Positions 7,743-15,325 of a stretch of DNA of 49,185 nucleotides are shown here, piece by piece. Position 1 is the first letter of the stretch. Each line of letters begins with the position of its first letter. The stretch covers positions 1-49,185 of the forward strand of contig CALMYQ010000263.1 of the NCBI GenBank assembly GCA_937873655.1. Reading direction: 5' to 3'. The notes beneath the pieces are model-generated. The model had not been told where the DNA came from, did no database searches, and saw nothing but the letters and a program-made list of their open reading frames with translations. This stretch comes from an uncultured Lewinella sp. GTDB taxonomy: Bacteria; Bacteroidota; Bacteroidia; Chitinophagales; Saprospiraceae. The position numbers were made by a program, and so were the translations under genes.

Positions 7743-8955
7743 AATATATCAAATTACCTTACGCCCACTCAGCCGTTTCTTTTTTGGAGGAGAGATCGTT
7801 TTTGGCGGTGACGGTGCGCAAGATGAGCGCAACCGCAGCTACCTGGTTCATTCCAGGGTTTTACCCCAGCAAACAAGCCTGCTTGGCATGCTCCGGGAGG
7901 AACTATTGCGGCAAAACGACAGATTGCTGGATAAGAACAGTGATCCAGGTAAAATTCAGGATGCAAAGGACCTGGTCGGTCGATCCGGTTTTGGATTGCA
8001 TTTTTTTCCAGATGATCCGAATGAACAAACGACGGATACGGGATTTGGGATGATTCAGGCCCTTTCGCCCCTTTGTCTGGTTGATGACAAGGAAACCCAG
8101 TTTCAACCGGCCCCGGCCGACGATGTTGAAGGGAAAGACGGTAAAACTGCGGATTATGACCAGGAAAGCACTCGGATTTTCCTGCGAAACTTTGATGCAA
8201 AAAGCGGCCTGGCATCCGATTTCAGCACAGCTACGGGCGTTTCCAAGGCATTGGATAAATTTTTTTCCCAGGAAGCGCAGGTTGGAATTACGGTAACCAA
8301 TAGACATCTCTGGCGGGTAGGAGAGCCGGACAATGAAGCTTTCTACCGGCAAACTTTCTTCAAAAATGCAAATTCCAAAGTCTTTCCTTATGAGGTTTAT
8401 CAGGAAAATAAATTCCCTGAGCGGAATAATTATGCCTTCCGCTTTTGGGTTGAAATGACTGATCCGCCGCCAGATTTTCAATCGTTGAAGGACAGTGTCG
8501 TTCAGATGGGCGGCGAACGTTCAACCTTCAAAATGGAAGTTAAGGTCGAGACTACCGGTACAGTAAATTCTTTCGATGATAAATTTCATGACATCATTTA
8601 TAATCATCCGAAATCTTTGCCTTCGGGGTATCATCGTTGCCTGTTGATCAGCGATACTTATTTGCCGCGAGAAACATTAACCGGACTGAAAGCAGTAGTT
8701 ATTGGAGAAACGATTCCTTTCAGGTTCTTCAGCACAATTATTGGTAAAACAGAAAATTACTTCGACCTCAAAAGAGGGGACATGACCAAGAGGCGCCAAA
8801 GCGGGCAATTTTCCCTGTTACGGAGGGGGACGGTGATCTATGTGCCGGATTCTCACGCATCATACGATGACCCGCTTGATCAATTAACGAGCGAAATAAA
8901 GAATCAATCAGCTTTTAGAAACATTGGCTATAACTATTTTAAAACTCAGAAATAA
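7726..8955 (+). CDS. cmr3: Type III-B RAMP protein Cmr3 (409 aa)
   Basis: Cmr3 pairs with Cas10 at the base of the complex and helps bind the 5' handle of crRNA. The N-terminus ITLRPLSRFFFGGEIVFGG matches the Cmr3 pattern (a PL-x-x-hydrophobic-F strand and a glycine loop), followed by LPQQTSLLGMLREELL, the conserved helix. ATG 7726 is preferred over an in-frame TTG at 7693 that would lie deeper in cmr2. The stop shares one base with the cmr4 start (TAATG), showing translational coupling. Confidence 0.88.
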   Translation: MNPLNKIYQITLRPLSRFFFGGEIVFGGDGAQDERNRSYLVHSRVLPQQTSLLGMLREELLRQNDRLLDKNSDPGKIQDAKDLVGRSGFGLHFFPDDPNEQTTDTGFGMIQALSPLCLVDDKETQFQPAPADDVEGKDGKTADYDQESTRIFLRNFDAKSGLASDFSTATGVSKALDKFFSQEAQVGITVTNRHLWRVGEPDNEAFYRQTFFKNANSKVFPYEVYQENKFPERNNYAFRFWVEMTDPPPDFQSLKDSVVQMGGERSTFKMEVKVETTGTVNSFDDKFHDIIYNHPKSLPSGYHRCLLISDTYLPRETLTGLKAVVIGETIPFRFFSTIIGKTENYFDLKRGDMTKRRQSGQFSLLRRGTVIYVPDSHASYDDPLDQLTSEIKNQSAFRNIGYNYFKTQK

Positions 8956-9788
8956 TGACCACAGATATCTGGATTTTACGGGCTTTGACCAACCTCCATG
9001 CAGGAAGCGGAGACGCTGATTTCGGCATCGTGGACAAACACGTCCAAAGAGATCCTGTTACAGGAATGCCGACTATTTTTGCTTCAAGCATTAAAGGGGC
9101 CTTGCGGCAAGTTTTTGACCTTTACTCAAAAGGGAGTACCGAAAATATTTTTGGGAGCGATAACAGGGGGAATTCTAATAAATCCTTAAAACAAGGAACA
9201 TACACGTTTCACAATGCCAAGTTGCTGGCACTGCCCGTCCGAAGCACACAAAATTTTTATTATTTGGCTACATGTTCGGAAATTTTGGAAGAAATGGCTG
9301 AAGATTTATCACGCTATTTGGGAGATAAAGCGGACAATGTTTGCAACAACCTGAAAAGCCTGGCCGGAGCAGGTCAAAACGGCCCCGTTTATTTGGGAAC
9401 GCTGGTATCGGGGCTTCAACTGGAAGATATCAGGCCGAAAGCTGCTGCCTGGCCGGAAAACCTTTCAAAGAATGATACTACAATAAAAATGCTTTTCGGC
9501 AGTTCCGGGCGGCTGGCTGTTGTTCCCGGTGAAAAATTTGCAGAGCTGGTTTCTGCACTACCTACAGTTGCCAGGAATCACCTGGATAACGGAATTAGCA
9601 CCAACCTTTGGTACGAAGAGATTGTACCCAGGGAAAGCCGTTTTTATGTGCCTATCAGCCGTACCGCTTCAATCGATCAAATCGAACCGGGCTTGCTTAA
9701 AGATGAAATCAAATCAATTGTTCAAATTGGTGGAAATGCAACCGTGGGCTATGGACAATGTGAATGGAATAAACTAGAAACGATATGA
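8955..9788 (+). CDS. cmr4: Type III-B backbone ribonuclease Cmr4 (277 aa)
   Basis: Cmr4 forms the repeated backbone of the complex and cuts target RNA at 6-nt intervals. The sequence has LTNLHAGSGD (11-20), GIVDKHVQRD (24-33) and PTIFASSIKGALRQ, the hallmark of Cmr4. D27 in the VDKHVQR loop is in the position of the catalytic aspartate of known Cmr4 proteins. A C-terminal glycine loop, IGGNATVGYGQC, is present. The length is typical. The stop overlaps the cmr5 start as ATGA. Confidence 0.93.
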   Translation: MTTDIWILRALTNLHAGSGDADFGIVDKHVQRDPVTGMPTIFASSIKGALRQVFDLYSKGSTENIFGSDNRGNSNKSLKQGTYTFHNAKLLALPVRSTQNFYYLATCSEILEEMAEDLSRYLGDKADNVCNNLKSLAGAGQNGPVYLGTLVSGLQLEDIRPKAAAWPENLSKNDTTIKMLFGSSGRLAVVPGEKFAELVSALPTVARNHLDNGISTNLWYEEIVPRESRFYVPISRTASIDQIEPGLLKDEIKSIVQIGGNATVGYGQCEWNKLETI

Positions 9789-10195
9789 AAAAGAGAATCA
9801 AAAATATGCTCCCCTCAGCCTATCGAGCTATACGGGACCACAAAAAATTAAGTGAACCCATTGATAGGGAATTCCAGGCTTATATCTCGGCAATGGGCCC
9901 TTCAATATTACAGATGGGCCTCATTCCGACCCTGGCTGTTTATGCTGACACTGAAAGCGGATCGGCAAAAGATCGTTATGTTATCCTGGAGCTGATCAAA
10001 ACTGTACTCATTGGAAATGAAGCAGATTATCCGGAGAAAGAATCACTTAGTTCTTTGGAAGGTAGCCTCTTTGAATTTTCAATTAGTGAAGCCCAAAATA
10101 CAGATGTTAAAGAAAGCGTGCTGAGAGAATTTGTATTGGATGTTATCGTAGCCCTTAAATTAAGTATCAGAACCTTTAAACTCCAATCAGCATGA
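9785..10195 (+). CDS. cmr5: Small helical subunit Cmr5 (136 aa)
   Basis: This is an all-helical small protein of the size of Cmr5, the minor filament subunit that lines the target RNA. Visible segments include SAYRAIRDH near the start, the helix YISAMGPSILQMGLIPTLAVY (about 33-53), and a closing helix rich in L/V/A. It lies between cmr4 and cmr6 with 4-bp ATGA overlaps on both sides. Assignment rests on the MGPSILQMGL pattern, the size and the gene order. Confidence 0.88.
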   Translation: MKKRIKNMLPSAYRAIRDHKKLSEPIDREFQAYISAMGPSILQMGLIPTLAVYADTESGSAKDRYVILELIKTVLIGNEADYPEKESLSSLEGSLFEFSISEAQNTDVKESVLREFVLDVIVALKLSIRTFKLQSA

Positions 10196-11580
10196 GTATT
10201 AATCGAAACTTGGGTCTGGCTTTTTACAGGCTGTATTATCAGCGGAACGACTTTATAAACCCCGGAGGAAAGGAAGAACAAGATCGGCGATTTGGAAACA
10301 GGAACAAATCCTTGTTAGAAGCTGAGTTGCCGAAGCTTGAAGATATCCCGGACAATATGGCCTCCATGCCTGGAGTAAAGGCCTTACCGTTGAATACGGT
10401 TTATCCGGGACTGGTACTGGGCACAGGATATGTACATGGTGTTGGCCAATTGGGAGAATTCAAAATAGGATTCTATTTTGATCATACTACCGGTTTACCG
10501 ACTATTCCGGGGTCATCCATTAAAGGGGCCCTTCGTGCTGCCTTCCCTGAGCGGTACTTTGAAAAAGAAATAAGATTGCGAAACAAGGCAGTCGCCACTC
10601 CAGGTGAAGATGCAAAGAAAAAGTTGCTTGATGAGGCGGATTATTGCCATGAAATGGGCGAGGGACGCCTGGCCTATATCGATTCTTTGATCAAAGAAAT
10701 AATTGACGGGAAGGATAAACCTGCATTTTCCGTCCGGGAATTGGAGTGGGAAATTTTTGAAGGTATTTATGCAAAAACTGGAGATGCCGAGTTTCGGATA
10801 GCCGTTCCCGAACGAGATCTGTTTTTAGATGCAACTTTAAAACTTGACGGGAATCGACCAGATAAAAATTTGTTTTTAGACAAAGATTTCATTACCCCGC
10901 ATAATAAGCCCAAGAATGGTATTCCGGCTGAAATGCGGAATCCGATACCGATCCAATTTCTGAAAGTTTTACCCGGGATTTCTTTTGATTTCCGATTCCG
11001 GCTGCTTGATGATTTTCAAATTGACAATGAAAATACGAGCAGGAAAAATCGCAAACTGAATGCCAACCAACGGCTAAAGCTGTTCAAAGCTATCCTTCTC
11101 GATCTTGGGGTAGGCGCCAAAACAAATGTAGGTTACGGTCAATTTTGCGATCCCGATGCTCCGGCTTCGGATCCTCGTAGCTGCCATTACAAACCACCGA
11201 GGGAAGACAACCAAAATCAAAACAAGGGTCAAGGTCAAAGAGAAGAAAGGCGACGGAAAGATGACCCGCCTAAAACAGAGAAAACAAAAGAGCAAAAGCC
11301 GTTTGATATCAATGATTACCCTCCGAAATCATTGGATCAGTTGAAAAGGACTGGTCATGTGTTGGCAAAAGTTACAACTGTATCCGAAAATGATGTTACA
11401 GTTGAACTTCACGTAACAGGCTGGACAGCTCCGCTAATAGTTAAATACTTTCCCAATCCAAAGCCGCTAACTGGCCAATGGGTTGAGGTTGAGATCAAGC
11501 AGCTTGAAGGTAAAAAACCGAACTGGAGCCGTATCCTTTTGGAAACTAACAAAATTAGAATCATCGAAAATCAGCAATAA
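10192..11580 (+). CDS. cmr6: Type III-B RAMP protein Cmr6 with extra C-terminal domain (462 aa)
   Basis: The RAMP core spans about 1-318. It contains GLVLGTGYVHGVG (73-85), LPTIPGSSIKGALR (102-115), and GVGAKTNVGYGQF (about 306-318), the standard Cmr6 motifs. A tail of about 144 residues follows, which ordinary Cmr6 lacks. It has a Gln/Asn/Lys/Arg-rich linker (about 336-370) and then a compact, beta-rich segment (about 385-460) with GHVLAKVTTVSENDVTVEL and GQWVEVEIKQL. The pattern suggests a small OB- or S1-like nucleic-acid-binding fold, which is inference. cas6 begins 2 bp after its stop. Confidence 0.88.
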   Translation: MSINRNLGLAFYRLYYQRNDFINPGGKEEQDRRFGNRNKSLLEAELPKLEDIPDNMASMPGVKALPLNTVYPGLVLGTGYVHGVGQLGEFKIGFYFDHTTGLPTIPGSSIKGALRAAFPERYFEKEIRLRNKAVATPGEDAKKKLLDEADYCHEMGEGRLAYIDSLIKEIIDGKDKPAFSVRELEWEIFEGIYAKTGDAEFRIAVPERDLFLDATLKLDGNRPDKNLFLDKDFITPHNKPKNGIPAEMRNPIPIQFLKVLPGISFDFRFRLLDDFQIDNENTSRKNRKLNANQRLKLFKAILLDLGVGAKTNVGYGQFCDPDAPASDPRSCHYKPPREDNQNQNKGQGQREERRRKDDPPKTEKTKEQKPFDINDYPPKSLDQLKRTGHVLAKVTTVSENDVTVELHVTGWTAPLIVKYFPNPKPLTGQWVEVEIKQLEGKKPNWSRILLETNKIRIIENQQ

Positions 11581-11582
11581 CC

Positions 11583-12344
11583 ATGCAAATCATCACCCTA
11601 ACCTTCCCCTTCTCCCTCCACCCCACCGATATCCCGGCCTTCCGCGCTGCTATCGTAGAAGTCGTAGGACTGGGCCATCACCTGTTTCACAATCACGACA
11701 ACAGCGTCCCCGGCCAGGTGGCCTACCACCAGGAATACCCCCTGATCCGCTTTGCCGTCCGCAAAGGGCGCGCACAGATCACCGGCATCGGGCCCGGCGC
11801 CGACGCGGTTATCCGCCACCTGCTGCCGGTATTACCGGAAACGCTGGTCATCGCCGGACGACCTTGCACCACTTCCGGATATACCCTGCGCAACCGGATC
11901 TGGGACCCGGAGCTGTCCGCCGAACCCCGGCTTTTCGGCCTGGTGCAATGGCTGGCTCTCAATAAGGAAAATTACCGGAGCTGGAAATCGCTGGAAGGCA
12001 ACCCCGAAGCCCGCATGCTGCTCCTCGACCGCTGCCTCACCGGTCAACTCCGCATGATGGCCGAACGCCTGGCCCCTGAATTGGATCGCCGCCTGATCGC
12101 CGCCCGCGTGGTGAACCTCGACCGCGTCAAGCGCATCACCTGGCACGGCGTTCAATTGATCGGCTTTTACGGCGTCGCCGAAGCCAATTTCCTGCCGCCC
12201 GCCGGACTGGGCGTCGGCCGCTGCTCGTCCTTCGGTTTCGGGGAAATTACCGGCCCAAGGACCTATTCCGGTCTGATGGACAACTGGGCCCAGGGGAAAC
12301 GCGAAAATCCCGAACTGGAAGTTGATGAAGAACTGATTATTTGA
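11583..12344 (+). CDS. cas6: CRISPR RNA endonuclease Cas6 (253 aa)
   Basis: Cas6 cuts the CRISPR transcript 8 nt upstream of each spacer, here leaving the handle ACTGCGAC. The C-terminal RAMP glycine loop GLGVGRCSSFGFGEI (about 208-222) is diagnostic. An N-terminal His cluster (GHHLFHNHDN, about 31-40) may supply the catalytic histidine. The length fits Cas6. Base composition shifts sharply at this gene: cas6, the RT and cas1 are GC-rich, while the cmr genes are AT-rich. Confidence 0.9.
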   Translation: MQIITLTFPFSLHPTDIPAFRAAIVEVVGLGHHLFHNHDNSVPGQVAYHQEYPLIRFAVRKGRAQITGIGPGADAVIRHLLPVLPETLVIAGRPCTTSGYTLRNRIWDPELSAEPRLFGLVQWLALNKENYRSWKSLEGNPEARMLLLDRCLTGQLRMMAERLAPELDRRLIAARVVNLDRVKRITWHGVQLIGFYGVAEANFLPPAGLGVGRCSSFGFGEITGPRTYSGLMDNWAQGKRENPELEVDEELII

Positions 12345-12488
12345 GGAACCGAATGATAGATTTCGATTCCTCAGTTCCTCAGTTCCTCGGTTCCTCAGTT
12401 CCTCAGTTCCTCAATTCCTCGGTTCCTCAATTCCTCGATTCCTCAGTTCCTCAATTCCTCGATTCCTCAGTTCCTCGATTCCTCACCA
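12345..12488 (+). repeat. Perfect-period octamer array (TTCCTCRR, 15 copies)
   Basis: From 12367 to 12486 the sequence is 15 consecutive 8-bp units of the form TTCCTC plus AG, GG, AA, GA or AC, without any indel. It occupies almost the whole gap between cas6 and the RT gene and ends 2 bp before the RT start. A period of 8 excludes a coding repeat. Related octamers occur at 2395, 14641 and 25005. No msr/msd-like fold is apparent. Confidence 0.9.
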
Positions 12489-13565
12489 ATGAGAAACAAA
12501 CCCACCATCCGCACCCTCGCCCGCCGAAGCGAAGCCCTCCTGGCCTGCCGTACCCTGGAGGACCTGGCCGGGTTGCTGGGCGTGCGCCCCGAGCGCATCC
12601 TCACCCTGGCCGCCAATCCGCAGTACCGCGAATTCGAGGTACCCAAAAAGAACGGCTCTATGCGGCAGATCGAAGACCCGGTGCCGCCGCTGAAGCGCCT
12701 CCAGGATTATCTGGCCGATTTCCTCCAGGCGGTCTATTATTTTCATCGCACGCCTCCAGCTTACGGCTTCATGCTCCGGCCGGTTGACGACCCCGAACCG
12801 CGCCACGTGCTAAGCAATGCCGAGCGACACCTGGGCCGGCCCTGGCTGCTCAACCTGGATATGCAGGATTTTTTCCACGCCGTCACCGTTGAGCGCGTCC
12901 GGCAGGTATTGGAAGCGCCGTTATTCGGTTTCCCGGAAGAGATCAGCGTGCCGCTGGCGCAACTGACCACTTATCGCGGACGCCTGCCGATGGGGGCGCC
13001 GTCCAGTCCGGTGCTCAGCAACCTGGCTTCCATACCGCTCGACCAAGACCTGCAAGACCTGGCGGACGACCGGCAATGGACCTACACCCGCTATGCCGAC
13101 GACATGAGCTTTTCTGCCGACCGGCCATTTGAGCCGGACGCACTCGAGCGGGTTGCTTTCATTGCGGAAACCTGGGGCTTCCAACTCAACCCCGATAAAA
13201 ACAAGCTTTACGGGCCCGGCGACCGCGACAAACAGGTAACCGGCCTGCTTGTAGGTGGCCACAAAGTGGATTTGCCCGATGACTACCTGCCCACCCTGGA
13301 GGCAGCCATCGCTCACTTATCCAAAGTGGTGGACGCTCAACACCTGGTAAGCAGCGGCCGAAACCAGCCGGATTCCTGGGTGATGGAACTGCGCCGGGGC
13401 GTATACGGCAAACTGGAATTTGCCCGCCATATCCTCGGCGCCGATCACCATTGGGTGAGCCGCCTTTCCGGCAACTACTACGACGCCATCCGCCCGCCCG
13501 AAGAATACGGCGCCCTCTCCTGGCTCGAATTCGGCTACGACTGGGACGTCAATGCCGGTTGGTAA
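12489..13565 (+). CDS. Free-standing retron-like reverse transcriptase of the adaptation module (358 aa)
   Basis: An RNA-directed DNA polymerase. Motifs are VPKKNGSMRQI (RT1), AYGF (91-94), LNLDMQDFFHAV with D124 (motif A), LPMGAPSSPVLSNLA (166-180), and YADD at 202-205 (catalytic motif C). It also carries NAERH at 110-114 and VTG at 250-252, which match the NAxxH and VTG signatures of retron RTs. It is not fused to Cas1 but lies between cas6 and cas1 in the same orientation, so the probable role is copying RNA fragments into DNA for integration as spacers. A retron-type use is possible but no msr/msd is evident upstream, where only an octamer array exists. Confidence 0.9.
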   Translation: MRNKPTIRTLARRSEALLACRTLEDLAGLLGVRPERILTLAANPQYREFEVPKKNGSMRQIEDPVPPLKRLQDYLADFLQAVYYFHRTPPAYGFMLRPVDDPEPRHVLSNAERHLGRPWLLNLDMQDFFHAVTVERVRQVLEAPLFGFPEEISVPLAQLTTYRGRLPMGAPSSPVLSNLASIPLDQDLQDLADDRQWTYTRYADDMSFSADRPFEPDALERVAFIAETWGFQLNPDKNKLYGPGDRDKQVTGLLVGGHKVDLPDDYLPTLEAAIAHLSKVVDAQHLVSSGRNQPDSWVMELRRGVYGKLEFARHILGADHHWVSRLSGNYYDAIRPPEEYGALSWLEFGYDWDVNAGW

Positions 13566-13653
13566 ATCATCCACGGTGGACGGTCCACGGTAGACGGTTG
13601 ACGGAAACGGGCCGTCCACCGTCTACCGTCAACCGTCAACCCAAAAAAGAATT
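13566..13653 (+). repeat. Inverted heptamer arrays forming a long hairpin between RT and cas1
   Basis: Heptamers of the form TNNACGG (left) face heptamers CCGTCNA (right). The best stem pairs 13588-13604 with 13612-13628, 17 bp with one mismatch and a 7-nt loop. There is no T-run, so a classical terminator is unlikely; it could attenuate transcription or translation between RT and cas1. Confidence 0.7.
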
Positions 13654-14637
13654 ATGCAATTAGTCCTCCACACCCCCGGCCTCCTCCTCAAAGTCCGCGA
13701 CGGCGCCTTCGAAGTCACCGCAGGCGAAGAACGCCGCATGGTCAGTCCGAAACAAATCGACAGCATCGCCGTCACGGCAGGCTGCCTCATCAGTTCTGCC
13801 GCCGTAGAGCTGGCCGTCCGCTACGACCTCGCCATCTACTTCTTCGACGAGATCGGCGACGCCGTCGGCTGTCTGCGAAGTCCCTATTTCGAGAGCATCG
13901 CAACCCTGCGGCGAAAGCAGGTATATTTCGACGACAGCCCGGCCGCTGTGGAATGGGTGATCGGCTTGTTCCGGCAAAAAACGGAAGGGCAGCTATCCGT
14001 ACTGGCCTATCTGGCTGATCGGCGCCCCACGCTGGCAGAGGACCTGAAAATAACCCAGGGCGAGCTTCGAAAGGCCATGTCGGAATTGCCGGGCGCCGAC
14101 CAACCCTGGGAAACCCTCAGCGCTTCGCTGATGGCCTGGGAAGGGGCGCAAGCCCGGCGGTATCTGAAAGCCGTCTCCGGCTGCTTGCCCGAACCCTGGC
14201 AGTTCCCGCGCCGCAGCCGCCGCCCGGCGGAAGACGGCTTCAATGCGGCCATGAATTATTTGTACGGCATGTTGTACACCATAGTAGAACAGGCTGTCTT
14301 TGCAGCTGGACTGGATCCGCACCTGGGCATCCTCCATTCCGACCAGTACGACGCGCCTACCCTGGCGTTCGACGTCATAGAGCCCTTCCGCCCCTGGGTG
14401 GACCGGCTCCTGATCGAGCAGTTCATCACCCATAAAGTGGAATCGGCATTTTTCGAGCAGCGCGGCGGCGGCTGGTACCTGAATTCTGCCGGAAAGCGCC
14501 TGTTCATCCCGCTGTTCAACGACTGGCTGGAGGAGCGCGTCCGCCACAGCGGCAAACAAACCACCCGCCGCCTGCACATCTACGCCGCTGCCGCCGATCT
14601 GGCCAAACGGATCAATGAATTTAAAAGCGACGCCTGA
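13654..14637 (+). CDS. cas1: CRISPR integrase Cas1 (327 aa)
   Basis: The metal-dependent integrase of spacer acquisition. The N-terminal beta domain (about 1-90) is followed by the helical catalytic domain. Active-site residues are visible: E163 in AWEGAQARRYL, H228 in ILHSDQYDAPTLAFD, and D240 and E243 in FDVIEPFRP. The length is standard. It lies downstream of the RT gene and upstream of cas2, separated from the RT by the heptamer hairpin and from cas2 by a 9-bp micro-repeat array, so each adaptation gene has its own repetitive spacer. Confidence 0.96.
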   Translation: MQLVLHTPGLLLKVRDGAFEVTAGEERRMVSPKQIDSIAVTAGCLISSAAVELAVRYDLAIYFFDEIGDAVGCLRSPYFESIATLRRKQVYFDDSPAAVEWVIGLFRQKTEGQLSVLAYLADRRPTLAEDLKITQGELRKAMSELPGADQPWETLSASLMAWEGAQARRYLKAVSGCLPEPWQFPRRSRRPAEDGFNAAMNYLYGMLYTIVEQAVFAAGLDPHLGILHSDQYDAPTLAFDVIEPFRPWVDRLLIEQFITHKVESAFFEQRGGGWYLNSAGKRLFIPLFNDWLEERVRHSGKQTTRRLHIYAAAADLAKRINEFKSDA

Positions 14638-14920
14638 TAATTGAGGAATCGAGGAACTGAAGAATCGAGGAATCGAATCAATCGAATCAATCCAATCAAT
14701 CGAATCAATCGAACAATCCAATCAATCCAATCAATCGAATCAATCCAATCAATCCAATCAATCGAACAATCCAATCAATCCAATCAATCGAATCAATCGA
14801 ATCAATCCAAGAATTGGACCGATTAAGTCGATTGTGCCGAATGATGCGATTGGCTAACCAAACGATGAACGCCAAAAATCGAATCAATCGAATCAATCGA
14901 ATCAATCCAATCAATTAAAC
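14638..14920 (+). repeat. Octamer then nonamer micro-repeat array between cas1 and cas2
   Basis: Four octamers of the YYGAGGAA type (14641-14672; one reads CTGAAGAA) pass directly into nonamers TCSAATCAA (from 14673, about 15 copies with occasional 8-bp TCGAACAA units, to about 14811). A non-repetitive stretch follows (about 14812-14878), then more nonamers up to the cas2 start. The octamer and nonamer share TCGA and AA blocks, so one may have arisen from the other. Open frames through it encode only low-complexity peptides and are not genes. Confidence 0.85.
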
Positions 14921-15223
14921 ATGCATCTCATCAGCTACGATATCGAAAACGACCGCCTCCGCCTGAAGGTGTCCAAACACCTCCAGCGCTGGGGACTGCA
15001 TCGGGTGCAATATTCTGTGTTTATGGGCAGTGTGGAAAAGCAAAATTTTCCTAAATTGCGGCAGGAATTGGCTGGTTATGCCCAGCGACAAGAATGGGCC
15101 GGTACGGATAGTATTCTGATCGTTCCGATACATCAGAAACTTTTGAAATCCATCGAGGTTTTCGGTTCCTGGCCTGACCGGTGGGAGGAAATTACAGGTG
15201 AGAAAAACACCCTGATGATGTGA
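14921..15223 (+). CDS. cas2: CRISPR adaptation protein Cas2 (100 aa)
   Basis: A ferredoxin-fold dimer that bridges two Cas1 dimers. The first strand MHLISYDIEND with the conserved Asp, and LRLKVSKHLQRWGLHRVQYSVF, are typical of Cas2. The length is standard. It is the last cas gene; the array leader starts at or just after its stop, so cas2 and the leader are directly adjacent. Confidence 0.95.
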   Translation: MHLISYDIENDRLRLKVSKHLQRWGLHRVQYSVFMGSVEKQNFPKLRQELAGYAQRQEWAGTDSILIVPIHQKLLKSIEVFGSWPDRWEEITGEKNTLMM

Positions 15224-15325
15224 TTTTTTGATAAATTCATAATTTCGTAATGCAAAAAGGCCGGGATTTTTCCAGCAAAACAATAGTTAATTATATGATT
15301 ATCAGTACTTTGGTTGATTGGAACG
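15224..15325 (+). promoter_or_regulatory. CRISPR leader of array 2
   Basis: About 100 bp between cas2 and the first repeat, homologous to 600-701. Shared blocks include AAATTCATAATTTCGTAATG and the repeat-proximal ACTTTGGTTGATTGGAAC. Conservation up to the repeat border suggests the integration signal read by Cas1-Cas2. The same leader before two repeat variants implies that one adaptation module serves both arrays. Confidence 0.88.

Noticed and set aside
12345..12488. A retron msr/msd upstream of the RT
   Set aside because: The interval is almost entirely an octamer array and no inverted a1/a2 arms or branching-G context are visible.
12341..12787. 148-codon frame starting in the octamer array
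   Set aside because: Its start is repeat sequence and the rest is out of frame with the clear RT.
14641..14826. Frame encoding a Ser/Gln/Ile/Asn-rich peptide between cas1 and cas2
   Set aside because: Low-complexity product of the nonamer array; the 8- and 9-bp units and indels show no coding constraint.
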